DNA of 8,987 bases, taken from positions 1 to 8,987 of the forward strand of contig RKRU01000143.1 of assembly GCA_007571225.1 (NCBI GenBank). The letters are read 5' to 3'. Each line of letters starts with the position of its first letter. Within the stretch, counting starts at the first letter, position 1. The DNA is from Nitrosopumilaceae archaeon. GTDB taxonomy: Archaea; Thermoproteota; Nitrososphaeria; Nitrososphaerales; Nitrosopumilaceae. Positions 1 to 5,737 of this stretch are shown here, in pieces. Made by a program: the position numbers and the translations under genes. The notes under the pieces are model-generated. The model had not been told where the DNA came from, did no database searches, and was given only the letters and a program-made list of their open reading frames with translations.

Positions 1-130
1 TCCAAACCCCACTCATATCATGCCATGCCCCCTTTACACCATCAAATTCTCAGAAGAATTGGGTTATCGCACAGCTTTGAACTTTTGTATGTAATTCCCC
101 ACGCGTGCTTGTAGTTACATCAATCCCATC

Positions 131-622
131 TTAGAACACAGAATTACAGATAGGGCACGTCCGTACTTTCCGCCGGATCGCTGCAACCACTATGACTAAC
201 AAAATTGTCCCAAGTACGGCGGCCAAAACCAACATAAAGAAAAAATTCGACACCTCAGTACCATGGCTATTCACGAACCCACCAAGACCAAGAATTTTGC
301 GAAAAAAGTTGGCGATTGTTTCCATTATCATATCTACAAACATGGCGAGATTCATTTCACTCACCCAACTACGTAGACCACCATATTGACGGCTCCAAGT
401 CAACATACTATGCAAATGCAAAGATGCTTCTATCGTCCGCCAACCAAAAAACAGTATTCCACCCCAAACGAAAAGATATGACACGCCATTCACCCACCTT
501 CGCGGCTTGACATCCCGCGCGCAATGCATGCACCTCTTCTTCCTGCCCACCACTGTAACCGCAGTCACCGCATAGTAATACTTTACCCATCTACACCGCT
601 CTGACTCATGGCCTTTACTCAT
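131..622 (-). CDS. Two-helix membrane protein with CxxC motifs (function unknown)
   Basis: No function is recognised. From the chosen start the product is 163 aa. It has a CMHC pair at residues 31-34, a hydrophobic segment near 46-62, a second strong one near 126-149 (FFFMLVLAAV...), and it ends in a basic stretch plus CPIC (156-159). Two CxxC pairs at opposite ends could bind one metal on the same membrane side. The ORF is open upstream to an ATG at 673, but I chose the ATG at 620-622 because it overlaps the stop of the preceding zinc-ribbon gene by 8 bp (ATGAGTAA), a layout typical of translational coupling; the longer version would overlap that gene by 59 bp. Odd: a different frame at 543-572 encodes CGDCGYSGG exactly where a zinc ribbon would need its first CxxC, so the gene may be frameshifted there (see findings). 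Confidence 0.6.
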   Translation of the reverse strand: MSKGHESERCRWVKYYYAVTAVTVVGRKKRCMHCARDVKPRRWVNGVSYLFVWGGILFFGWRTIEASLHLHSMLTWSRQYGGLRSWVSEMNLAMFVDMIMETIANFFRKILGLGGFVNSHGTEVSNFFFMLVLAAVLGTILLVIVVAAIRRKVRTCPICNSVF

Positions 623-818
623 TTCTTGTATAGCTAACGGCCTCTTCCACCTCATCTGCCACCGCATTTGCATATTCCCGCGATACTGGCTCCACTACAC
701 ATGGTGCCTTACCACACCTACACTTTGGCGCCTTCCACGGCTTGTTCTGCCAGTATCTATCGTGCCCACATTTGGGACATCTTGCCCAAGGGTCATAGAA
801 TTTAGAAGTTTGTTGCAT
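615..818 (-). CDS. Small zinc-ribbon protein
   Basis: Hypothetical 67-aa protein with a clear zinc-ribbon signature: CPKCG at residues 14-18, then an aromatic/basic linker (HDRYWQNKPWK) and CRCGKAPC at 33-40. The rest is an acidic C-terminal helix (ANAVADEVEEAVSY). Ribbons of this type occur in nucleic-acid-binding proteins and at the N-terminus of some transposase-associated proteins; nothing else here supports a transposon. The frame stays open upstream to a TTG at 918-920, which would add a basic 34-residue leader. A TATA-like ATAATT (942-949, minus strand) about 25 nt before that TTG would suit a leaderless longer form, so the start is unresolved. It overlaps the following membrane-protein gene by 8 bp, suggesting co-translation and possibly a shared role. 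Confidence 0.5.
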   Translation of the reverse strand: MQQTSKFYDPWARCPKCGHDRYWQNKPWKAPKCRCGKAPCVVEPVSREYANAVADEVEEAVSYTRNE

Positions 819-1011
819 AACCCTGCCTGACACGGACTTGGTTGCTGATTTGGCCAAGAAATGCTGGGTTGGGGCTGCTTTACGCTGGACGTAAACAGTT
901 ACTGCCCTAAAGGAACACAAGATTCCTACCAGACAGACGGGAATTATAGTTGAAGATCACAATAAATGGAAGACACTGACTCAAAATGCAAGTTTGTATT
1001 CGAATGTACAA

Positions 1012-1076
1012 GCGTAAATCCGTATCTGGATTTGGCCCAAGTAAATCTAGGCACAAATCCCAAAATTTGTTTACGC
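1012..1076. repeat. Nested inverted repeat (possible structured RNA or cruciform)
   Basis: Outer arms GCGTAAA (1012-1018) and TTTACGC (1070-1076) are perfectly complementary. Inside them GGATTTG (1028-1034) pairs with CAAATCC (1054-1060) and continues as GCC (1035-1037) with GGC (1050-1052) across a one-base bulge, closing a 12-nt loop. A competing small hairpin AAATCC/GGATTT (1016-1033) shares the same bases, so two exclusive folds exist. No coding function is visible. Confidence 0.45.
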
Positions 1077-1265
1077 CCAATCCAACCTATCATAGCCACA
1101 ACCACACCAAATACACAAAAAACAGCATGATTTCAACGCTAATACCCAATCACAAAATCTGCCGTACCATCCATGGTACCTGTCAGATCTTAATCTACAA
1201 CATAATCAGACCAAGTTCAACCATATTTTTTGACAAAATCATTATCTGAGACTGGTTGGGGGCGA

Positions 1266-1314
1266 CCCGTATTCTAGAGAGAACCCTGGCCAGCCCCCCG
1301 TATTCTGGAGAGAA
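1266..1314. repeat. Two 18-bp direct repeats, 31-bp spacing
   Basis: CCCGTATTCTAGAGAGAA (1266-1283) recurs as CCCGTATTCTGGAGAGAA (1297-1314) with one difference. Each copy contains a short inverted core TTCT-N4-AGAA. The pair lies just past the 3' end of the 80-aa minus-strand gene. It may be a protein-binding or processing site; nothing in the sequence decides this. Confidence 0.5.
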
Positions 1315-1333
1315 TTCACCGCACAGGAAGTCG

Positions 1334-1576
1334 TCATGGCATATCTGGATTATCCGCGTATTCGCTTGTTGTCTTGTTTATGTAAATTTTTTTTACAGTC
1401 ACAAACTCATCAATCGGGATCAAGTCTGGGCGGGATGATATTTCTACACCATGTTGCCATGTTTCTTCTCGTGGTGGTTCTTGCTCGTTTTCAAGAAAAA
1501 CGTGTAATGAAATTCCAATAATAATTACAGATCCAATTGTCAGAAATACTGTAAGGCGTTTCATGATCTTGTGCAT
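1334..1576 (-). CDS. Small single-span membrane or secreted protein
   Basis: Hypothetical, 80 aa. A basic start (MHKIMKRL) is followed by a hydrophobic segment at about residues 8-27 (LTVFLTIGSVIIIGISLHVF), then a hydrophilic, acidic tail of about 50 residues with a possible N-glycosylation sequon (NKT) and no cysteine. The pattern fits an N-terminally anchored protein with an external tail, or a signal peptide. The start could also be the fifth residue (MKRLTVF, ATG at 1562-1564). It begins 8 bp after the stop of the 248-aa secreted-protein gene on the same strand, so the two are probably co-transcribed. Confidence 0.55.
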   Translation of the reverse strand: MHKIMKRLTVFLTIGSVIIIGISLHVFLENEQEPPREETWQHGVEISSRPDLIPIDEFVTVKKIYINKTTSEYADNPDMP

Positions 1577-1584
1577 AATAAAAG

Positions 1585-2331
1585 TTATAGAATTTCAACC
1601 TGTGGGAAGTGAATGATAAATACCCCATCTTCATAGTCGCTATAGGGCGATAGCGTTACAATGTCACCTGCACTTACATAACTGCAACCAAAGACACCGC
1701 TGATGAACGTATGCAAAGGCATGTTTACTGTACAGAAATATATGCCTGTAGCATCAGATTCTATTCCATATAGTGAGAACGAATACATTTCATGATACTT
1801 GTTGTCACAGTCAAGGTAAGATGGACCAACCCACATATTACTTGGGTAATTCCATCCAATACCGACATATCGGCCAACCGTATCAATGATCCCGTCAGTT
1901 GTCCCGGTATAATGCCAATTCCAACAAGAATCATGGTTGTCACTAAAACTGAATGTAGTTGGATCTGATGTAATCATCTCCATACTTGGTTCTAATAAAT
2001 CGGATGCATCCGTATATAGTACGCCAGTATCTGCGATTTTGTCCAGTTTTTCGATTATTTCGGCATGTTTCTGATGTTTTTGTTCTAATGTTAGTTCATT
2101 GGATTCGGTGATTTCAATGGATTCTAGCATGAGTTTTAACGCAGTAATTTGTTTTGTAACATTCGCGTCAGTATTGGTTGTCATAGTCGATTCAAGTTCT
2201 GCAATCCTAATTTTTATTGTGTTTTTTGTTGTTTGGTCCTCATCTGCAGTTAATTGAATTACTGAAAGCGGCAGAACCACTGCAACAGCCAAAGATGCAA
2301 ATATTATTAACTTAAGACTTTTTGTACTCAA
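1585..2331 (-). CDS. Secreted protein with coiled coil and four cysteines
   Basis: Hypothetical, 248 aa. Residues 1-29 form a good signal peptide (MSTKSLKLIIF..., hydrophobic core 8-27, probable cleavage after LTA-29). Residues about 38-100 are helical and charged with heptad-like hydrophobic spacing (IRIAELEST, ITALKLMLESIE, AEIIEKLDKIA), suggesting a coiled coil. The C-terminal half is rich in Trp, Tyr and Gly, with Cys at 136, 175, 200 and 216, enough for two disulfides outside the cell. The start is a TTG: it is the only start that preserves the signal peptide, it has no SD, and TATA-like sequence about 27-35 nt upstream suggests a leaderless transcript. I do not recognise the family; an extracytoplasmic role is inferred only from the signal peptide and cysteines. 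Confidence 0.7.
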   Translation of the reverse strand: MSTKSLKLIIFASLAVAVVLPLSVIQLTADEDQTTKNTIKIRIAELESTMTTNTDANVTKQITALKLMLESIEITESNELTLEQKHQKHAEIIEKLDKIADTGVLYTDASDLLEPSMEMITSDPTTFSFSDNHDSCWNWHYTGTTDGIIDTVGRYVGIGWNYPSNMWVGPSYLDCDNKYHEMYSFSLYGIESDATGIYFCTVNMPLHTFISGVFGCSYVSAGDIVTLSPYSDYEDGVFIIHFPQVEIL

Positions 2332-2353
2332 TTATAATTATTCAACCTACAGA

Positions 2354-2368
2354 TTATTTAACTTTTAT
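2354..2368 (-). promoter_or_regulatory. Putative TATA box of the 248-aa secreted-protein gene
   Basis: On the minus strand this reads ATAAAAGTTAAATAA, A/T-rich and TATA-like. Its two possible centres lie about 27 and 35 nt upstream of the TTG start, putting the transcription start on or a few bases before the start codon. The absence of an SD motif agrees with leaderless initiation. Confidence 0.45.
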
Positions 2369-2539
2369 GAACACTTCGACGTTACAGGTTACCCCTGACA
2401 TATCTAGAATATGCCAAGTTTCAAACATTTATGAAAATTTGGCCATAAACAGGAACAAGCGGATTTAACTGGTCAATTCGTTGTACTTCAAGAGCTTAGC
2501 TACTAAAGGGCTACATATAGTCAAAAAAACTTGAGCAGT

Positions 2540-2644
2540 AACACAATTGCTATAATTGCAGACGGCAGTTTCACCCATCACTTATGTCATGCACTGAGAT
2601 CCCTGCGTCACAACACAACTGCCATAATTGCAGACGGCAGTTTC
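2540..2644 (+). repeat. Duplicated 33-bp element with conserved hairpin
   Basis: Copies at 2540-2572 and 2612-2644 (72-bp period) agree at 31 of 33 positions and share ATAATTGCAGACGGCAGTTTC. In the second copy ACTGCC and GGCAGT form a perfect 6-bp stem around a 12-nt loop. The two differences in the first copy (ATTGCT) both turn a C-G pair into a U-G wobble, so the stem is kept in plus-strand RNA. A looser third version (TTGTCATAACTG ... ACGGCAG) lies at 2748-2780. Confidence 0.55.
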
Positions 2645-2783
2645 GCTCCTGCTTTTTTGACGGTATTATATGGCCATATGTTAGGGTCTCCCGCATCCAA
2701 ATATTTGACTCTAGACAAACCCAACAGGCTGTTTGCACCAAACCTGAATTGTCATAACTGTTCAGCCCAAAACGGCAGACATG

Positions 2784-2822
2784 GTTAACCTCATCAAAAC
2801 CTTGAGTTAACCTCATCGAACA
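2784..2822 (+). promoter_or_regulatory. Tandem GTTAACCTCATC boxes upstream of the L3 promoter
   Basis: GTTAACCTCATCAAAAC (2784-2800) and GTTAACCTCATCGAACA (2806-2822) are two copies at a 22-bp period, each starting with the palindrome GTTAAC. They end 5 bp before the L3 TATA box, where a regulator or accessory factor would bind. AAACCTTG (2797-2804) and CAAGGGTTT (2821-2829) also form an inverted repeat with one bulge that reaches into the TATA box. Confidence 0.45.
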
Positions 2823-2826
2823 AGGG

Positions 2827-2834
2827 TTTAAAAG
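2827..2834 (+). promoter_or_regulatory. TATA box of the ribosomal-protein operon
   Basis: TTTAAAAG is centred about 26 nt before the L3 ATG at 2857, the usual archaeal distance from TATA box to transcription start. The transcript would therefore begin at or next to the start codon. No SD precedes the L3 ATG, which supports a leaderless first gene, whereas the downstream genes carry SD motifs. Confidence 0.6.
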
Positions 2835-2856
2835 TAACCCGAATCGCACGCCATCC

Positions 2857-3936
2857 ATGGGAGCAAGAAAGAGGCACTCCCCGCGCAGGGGCAGTCTTGC
2901 ATACTCGCCGCGGGTCAGGGCCAAGAGCATGGAGGCCCGCGTGCGCGCGTGGCCCGACGTACCTGATGATGCAGAGCCGCGCATACTAGCACACTGTGGC
3001 TTTAAGGCAGGATGCGTCCAGATAGTCAGCATCGACGACAGAGAGAAGGTACCAAATGCCGGCAAGCAGCTTGTCAGTTTGGGAACCGTTCTTGTGACGC
3101 CGCCCGTATTAGTCCTTGGAATGCGCGGTTATACCAAGGATGCTGATGGACTGCATGCGGCATTTGATGTATATGCAGACGACATTCCGCGCGACTTGGC
3201 AAGGCTAATGAAACTGAACAACAAGGAGGATACAAAGATGGCTGAGGTGGCCGAGTCGATGTTGGGGCGCATAACTGAGATGTATGCCATACTGGCAGTG
3301 TCGCCGCGGCAGGCGGGACTTGAACAGAAGAGGCCCTACATATTTGAGGCCATGGTGGGCGGTGGGGATATCTCACAGCAGTTTGTATATCTGAAGGAGA
3401 TGCTTGGAAGGCAGATAACGATATCCGATACATTTGAGGCCGGCGCAAGCGTGGATGTTGCCGCCATCACAAAGGGCAAGGGGTGGCAGGGCGTCTTGAA
3501 GCGCTGGAATGTAAAGAAGAAGCAGCACAAGTCAAGAAAGACTGTAAGGGAGGTGGGCTCGCTTGGACCTATATCTCCGCAGAGTGTAATGTATACGGTG
3601 CCCCGTGCTGGACAGTTTGGATTCCACCAGCGCACCGAGTACGACAAGCGCATAATGATAATAGGAAACACCGAAAGTGAAGAGAAGAATGCCGCGCAAA
3701 GGGAGATACAAAATGTAGATGTCGCCCGAAATTACGGGCGCAGCAGCAGGGATGCAGGAACATCAGGAATAAACCCCGCAGGCGGCTACAAGCACTTTGG
3801 ACTGGTAAAGGGAGACTATATCGTGGTAAAGGGGTCTGTTCCGGGTACATACCGCAGGCTGGTCAAGCTGCGCAGCCAGATCAGAAACAAACCTGCCAGA
3901 GTGATAAAGCCAAATATACTGGAGGTCGTAGTATGA
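2857..3936 (+). CDS. rpl3: Large subunit ribosomal protein uL3 (L3P)
   Basis: 359 aa, close to the usual archaeal L3 length. L3 sits near the peptidyl-transferase centre and is an early assembly protein of the large subunit. Diagnostic segments are the basic N-terminus (MGARKRHSPRRGSLAYSPR), the loop GQFGFHQRTEYDKR at about residues 252-265, and INPAGGYKHFGLVKGDYI near 305-322 followed by a basic segment ending in ARVIKPNILEVVV. The start gives the conserved N-terminus, and a TATA box about 26 nt upstream suggests leaderless initiation. It is the first gene of the operon; its TGA overlaps the ATG of L4 (ATGA, 3933-3936). Confidence 0.97.
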   Translation: MGARKRHSPRRGSLAYSPRVRAKSMEARVRAWPDVPDDAEPRILAHCGFKAGCVQIVSIDDREKVPNAGKQLVSLGTVLVTPPVLVLGMRGYTKDADGLHAAFDVYADDIPRDLARLMKLNNKEDTKMAEVAESMLGRITEMYAILAVSPRQAGLEQKRPYIFEAMVGGGDISQQFVYLKEMLGRQITISDTFEAGASVDVAAITKGKGWQGVLKRWNVKKKQHKSRKTVREVGSLGPISPQSVMYTVPRAGQFGFHQRTEYDKRIMIIGNTESEEKNAAQREIQNVDVARNYGRSSRDAGTSGINPAGGYKHFGLVKGDYIVVKGSVPGTYRRLVKLRSQIRNKPARVIKPNILEVVV

Positions 3937-4796
3937 GGGTCCCAATTGTAATACCGCCAGACAACATCGAAATGGCAACGGAGAAGACTGAGATAACCCT
4001 GCCACCGATATTCTTAACCCCGTTCCGGCCCGACCTCATACACAAGGCCTTTGTACACCTCATGTCACACTCGTACCACCCACAGGGAAGGCACCCGACG
4101 GCAGGACAGGATGTCGTTGCAGACACCTTTGATCCTCCGACTGGTCGGGGGCAGTCTAGGGTGGCAAGAATGACCGGCGGCGGTGGAGGCCGCAGGGGCC
4201 AGGGCGGAGAGGTGGCATCCACGAGGGGAGGAAGGCAGGCCCATCCGCCAGTGGCAGAAAAAAAGATACACAAAAGATTGAACAAAAAGGAGGGCAAGCT
4301 GGCATTCTGCTCTGCAGTTGCCGCAACTGCCTCGGCAGATTTGGTACGTGCGAGAGGCCACAAGATCGATGGCTATACAGGCGAGTTTCCAATTGTGATG
4401 CCAGACGGCATAACTGCATATGAGACGACTCATGCCGTGGCACTGATGCTTGGGAGCCTCAACTTAGCAGCCGATGTAGACCGGCTCCGCTCCCGAAGAG
4501 CTCGTTCCGGCAAGCCGTCTCTGAGGGGACGCTCCAAGAAGGTCGGCAAGAGCGTACTGTTTGTGACGCACGAGCGTGGCCCGTTGCACGATGCGGTGGG
4601 TTCGCTGCCCGGCGTGGACACAAGGCAGGTCAGCGAGCTGAGTGTGCTTGACCTTGCTCCGGGTTCTGATCCCATAAGGCTTGTAATATTTACTGCATCT
4701 GCAATAGAGCAGCTGGGACAAATACGGTCTGTACACCTTGATGTAATGGGTGCCATAGTCAACGACCATACCGGTGGGGAGAGAGAACAACAGTAA
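3933..4796 (+). CDS. rpl4: Large subunit ribosomal protein uL4 (L4P)
   Basis: 287 aa, somewhat longer than many archaeal L4 proteins. L4 lines the exit tunnel through an extended loop, here the Gly/Arg-rich stretch at residues 70-105 (GRGQSRVARMTGGGGGRRGQ onward), followed by the conserved KKIHKRLNKKEGKLAFCSAV region at 110-129. The C-terminal half (VGKSVLFVTHERGPLHDAVGSLPGV and the following strands) is the globular Rossmann-like part. The ATG overlaps the L3 stop and is preceded by a GGAGGT SD (3921-3926) six nt upstream. The stop TAA shares one base with the L23 start (TAATG). Confidence 0.96.
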   Translation: MRVPIVIPPDNIEMATEKTEITLPPIFLTPFRPDLIHKAFVHLMSHSYHPQGRHPTAGQDVVADTFDPPTGRGQSRVARMTGGGGGRRGQGGEVASTRGGRQAHPPVAEKKIHKRLNKKEGKLAFCSAVAATASADLVRARGHKIDGYTGEFPIVMPDGITAYETTHAVALMLGSLNLAADVDRLRSRRARSGKPSLRGRSKKVGKSVLFVTHERGPLHDAVGSLPGVDTRQVSELSVLDLAPGSDPIRLVIFTASAIEQLGQIRSVHLDVMGAIVNDHTGGEREQQ

Positions 4797-5071
4797 TGTC
4801 TGAGATGAATGCCGACACTGCGGCTAGAATTATAATAAAGCCACACGTCACCGAAAGAAACTTTGAGCTGGTCGATACCGAGGCTAAGATATGCTTTATC
4901 GTAAAGAGGACTGCTAACAAGAGGGAGATCGCACAGGCAATCGACATATTATACAAGAAAAAGGTAATCGGGGTCAATACGGCCCGGACCGTCTATGGGA
5001 AGAAGGCATTTGTACAGTTTGAGAATGTGCAGAAGGCAAGGGACCTTGCCACAGATATAGGGATGATATGA
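4796..5071 (+). CDS. rpl23: Large subunit ribosomal protein uL23 (L23P)
   Basis: 91 aa, normal for archaeal L23, a tunnel-exit protein that serves as docking site for the signal recognition particle and other ribosome-associated factors. Visible family pattern: IIIKPHVTERNFELVDTEAKICF, the helix NKREIAQAIDILYKKKVIGVNTA, then YGKKAFVQFENVQKARDLATDIGMI. An alternative start (ATG at 4805) would remove MSE. The canonical fold ends here, so nothing is missing. The TGA stop (5069-5071, context ATA TGA T) is directly followed in the +1 frame by 62 sense codons of a tetrapeptide repeat (see separate entry). L2, commonly next in archaea, is absent. Confidence 0.95.
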   Translation: MSEMNADTAARIIIKPHVTERNFELVDTEAKICFIVKRTANKREIAQAIDILYKKKVIGVNTARTVYGKKAFVQFENVQKARDLATDIGMI

Positions 5072-5258
5072 TTATGGTGGTGGTAACTATGGTGGTAATT
5101 ATGGCGGCTATTACAGTGACAACCATAGTGAAAACTATAGTGAAAACCATAGTGACGACCATGGTGAAAACCATGGTGACAATCACGGTGCCAATTATGG
5201 CAGCAGCCAAAGTGACAACCATAATGCCAATTATGGAACAAAATACAACCATATATAA
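5070..5258 (+). other. 12-bp-periodic repeat encoding a Gly/Asn/Tyr/His tail in the +1 frame of L23
   Basis: From GAT at 5070-5072 to TAA at 5256-5258 the +1 frame relative to L23 has 62 sense codons starting DYGGGNYGGNYGGYYSD and continuing as tetrapeptides such as SENY, SENH, GENH, GDNH, GANY, ending KYNHI. The DNA unit is 12 bp. The frame contains no ATG, GTG or TTG, and a TGA (5064-5066) closes it just upstream, so it could be translated only by ribosomes shifting +1 from L23. Copies differ mainly as AAC/AAT, CAT/CAC, TAT/TAC, GGT/GGC and GAC/GAA, that is at third positions of this frame. The ATG-initiated frame through the same DNA (5068-5322) reads as a Val/Thr/Ile/Met string. It may be a frameshift product, a relic or untranslated repeat. 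Confidence 0.5.
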
Positions 5259-5299
5259 CCACCCGGCCACAACCGGCCACATGACTGAGACGTACAGTA

Positions 5300-5304
5300 G
5301 GAGG
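5300..5304 (+). promoter_or_regulatory. Ribosome binding site of S19
   Basis: GGAGG lies 11 nt before the S19 ATG at 5316. It allows independent initiation on S19 after the 245-bp gap, which coupling from the L23 stop could not reach. Confidence 0.6.
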
Positions 5305-5315
5305 CAGTCCCACAC

Positions 5316-5711
5316 ATGGTAAAGGAGTTCCTGTACAGGGGCTACACGCAGGAGGAACTCGAAAAGACCTCATATGAGCAGCTCTTTTGGCTGTTAAACG
5401 CTAGGCAGCGTCGCTCGCTTACGCGAGGCATTACGGACTCTAAGCGCAAGCTGATCGACGAGATAAAAGGGGGCAAGGCGGGCCGTATAACCAACCCGAT
5501 AAAGACCCACCTGCGCGACCTGATAATACTGCCCAATATGGTCGGGGTTACAGTAAACGTCTTTTCGGGAAAGCACTTTGTTCCAGTTACCATACGTGCA
5601 GAGATGATAGGACACTATCTAGGCGAGTACGTAATTACAAACCGCAAGGTATCGCACGGCGCACCTGGAGTAGGGGCGTCAAGGTCAAGCCTTTACGTGC
5701 CGCTGAAATGA
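5316..5711 (+). CDS. rps19: Small subunit ribosomal protein uS19 (S19P)
   Basis: 131 aa, the usual archaeal length. S19 sits in the small-subunit head next to S13. The archaeal N-terminal extension (MVKEFLYRGYTQEELEKTSYEQLFWLLNARQRRSLTRG) is followed by the conserved core: KTHLRDLIILPNMVGVTVNVFSGKHFVPVTI (63-93), MIGHYLGEYVITNRKVSHG (97-115) and the basic C-terminus. Its ATG has a GGAGG SD and overlaps the end of the Val/Thr-rich frame that starts at 5068. The stop TGA at 5709-5711 (AAA TGA T) is followed in the +1 frame by DYDDGGDDRHG, similar in style to the sequences after L23 and L29. Confidence 0.96.
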   Translation: MVKEFLYRGYTQEELEKTSYEQLFWLLNARQRRSLTRGITDSKRKLIDEIKGGKAGRITNPIKTHLRDLIILPNMVGVTVNVFSGKHFVPVTIRAEMIGHYLGEYVITNRKVSHGAPGVGASRSSLYVPLK

Positions 5712-5723
5712 TTATGATGATGG

Positions 5724-5729
5724 TGGTGA
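5724..5729 (+). promoter_or_regulatory. Ribosome binding site that decides the L22 start
   Basis: GGTGAT, part of GGTGGTGATGA, matches the archaeal anti-SD core and lies 8 nt before the ATG at 5738. This favours the MARYKYAF start over the in-frame ATG at 5708, which overlaps the S19 stop. Confidence 0.6.
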
Positions 5730-5737
5730 TGACAGAC

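Larger units (their letters stand above)
921..1333. other. Gene-poor AT-rich interval
   Basis: About 410 bp with no convincing gene. A plus-strand frame at 986-1249 (87 codons) has no recognisable domain or SD and an Asn/His/Thr/Ser/Ile-rich composition typical of translated AT-rich intergenic DNA. The stretch contains a nested inverted repeat (1012-1076), a short palindrome GTACCAT-CC-ATGGTAC (1164-1179) and a pair of direct repeats (1266-1314). It separates two minus-strand gene pairs, so it should hold the promoter of the left pair (TATA-like ATAATT near 942-949) and the 3' end of the right pair. Confidence 0.6.
2332..2856. other. Divergent intergenic region between secreted-protein gene and ribosomal operon
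   Basis: 525 bp with no convincing gene. An 85-codon plus frame (2531-2788, TTG start) exists only because the 72-bp repeat period is a multiple of three. The region contains the minus-strand promoter (2354-2368), a small palindrome CATAT-CTAGA-ATATG (2399-2413), the duplicated 33-bp hairpin element (2540-2644) with a degenerate third copy near 2748-2780, the tandem GTTAACCTCATC boxes and the L3 TATA box. Confidence 0.65.

Noticed and set aside
45..60. AATTCT-CAGA-AGAATT hairpin as a terminator for the left membrane-protein gene
   Set aside because: Stem is only 6 bp, A/T-rich and not followed by a T-run on the minus strand.
986..1249. Plus-strand 87-codon ORF
   Set aside because: Composition typical of random AT-rich sequence, no SD, no domain, and it runs through the nested inverted repeat.
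2531..2788. Plus-strand 85-codon ORF with repeated NTxAIIADGSF
   Set aside because: TTG start, no SD, and the internal repeat reflects a 72-bp DNA repeat whose period is divisible by three; the stem-preserving changes suit RNA or DNA structure better.
5068..5322. 84-codon plus-strand ORF (MIMVVVTMVVIM...) overlapping the L23 stop and the S19 start
   Set aside because: Not called as a gene: it is a Val/Thr/Ile/Met string produced by reading the 12-bp repeat in the frame where variation is nonsynonymous. Kept only as an alternative explanation (coupling ORF) for the L23-S19 gap.
4974..5373. Antisense ORFs over the repeat, one very hydrophobic and one His-rich
   Set aside because: Both are reverse-complement shadows of the same repeat, lie across L23 and S19, and have no supporting start signals or domains.
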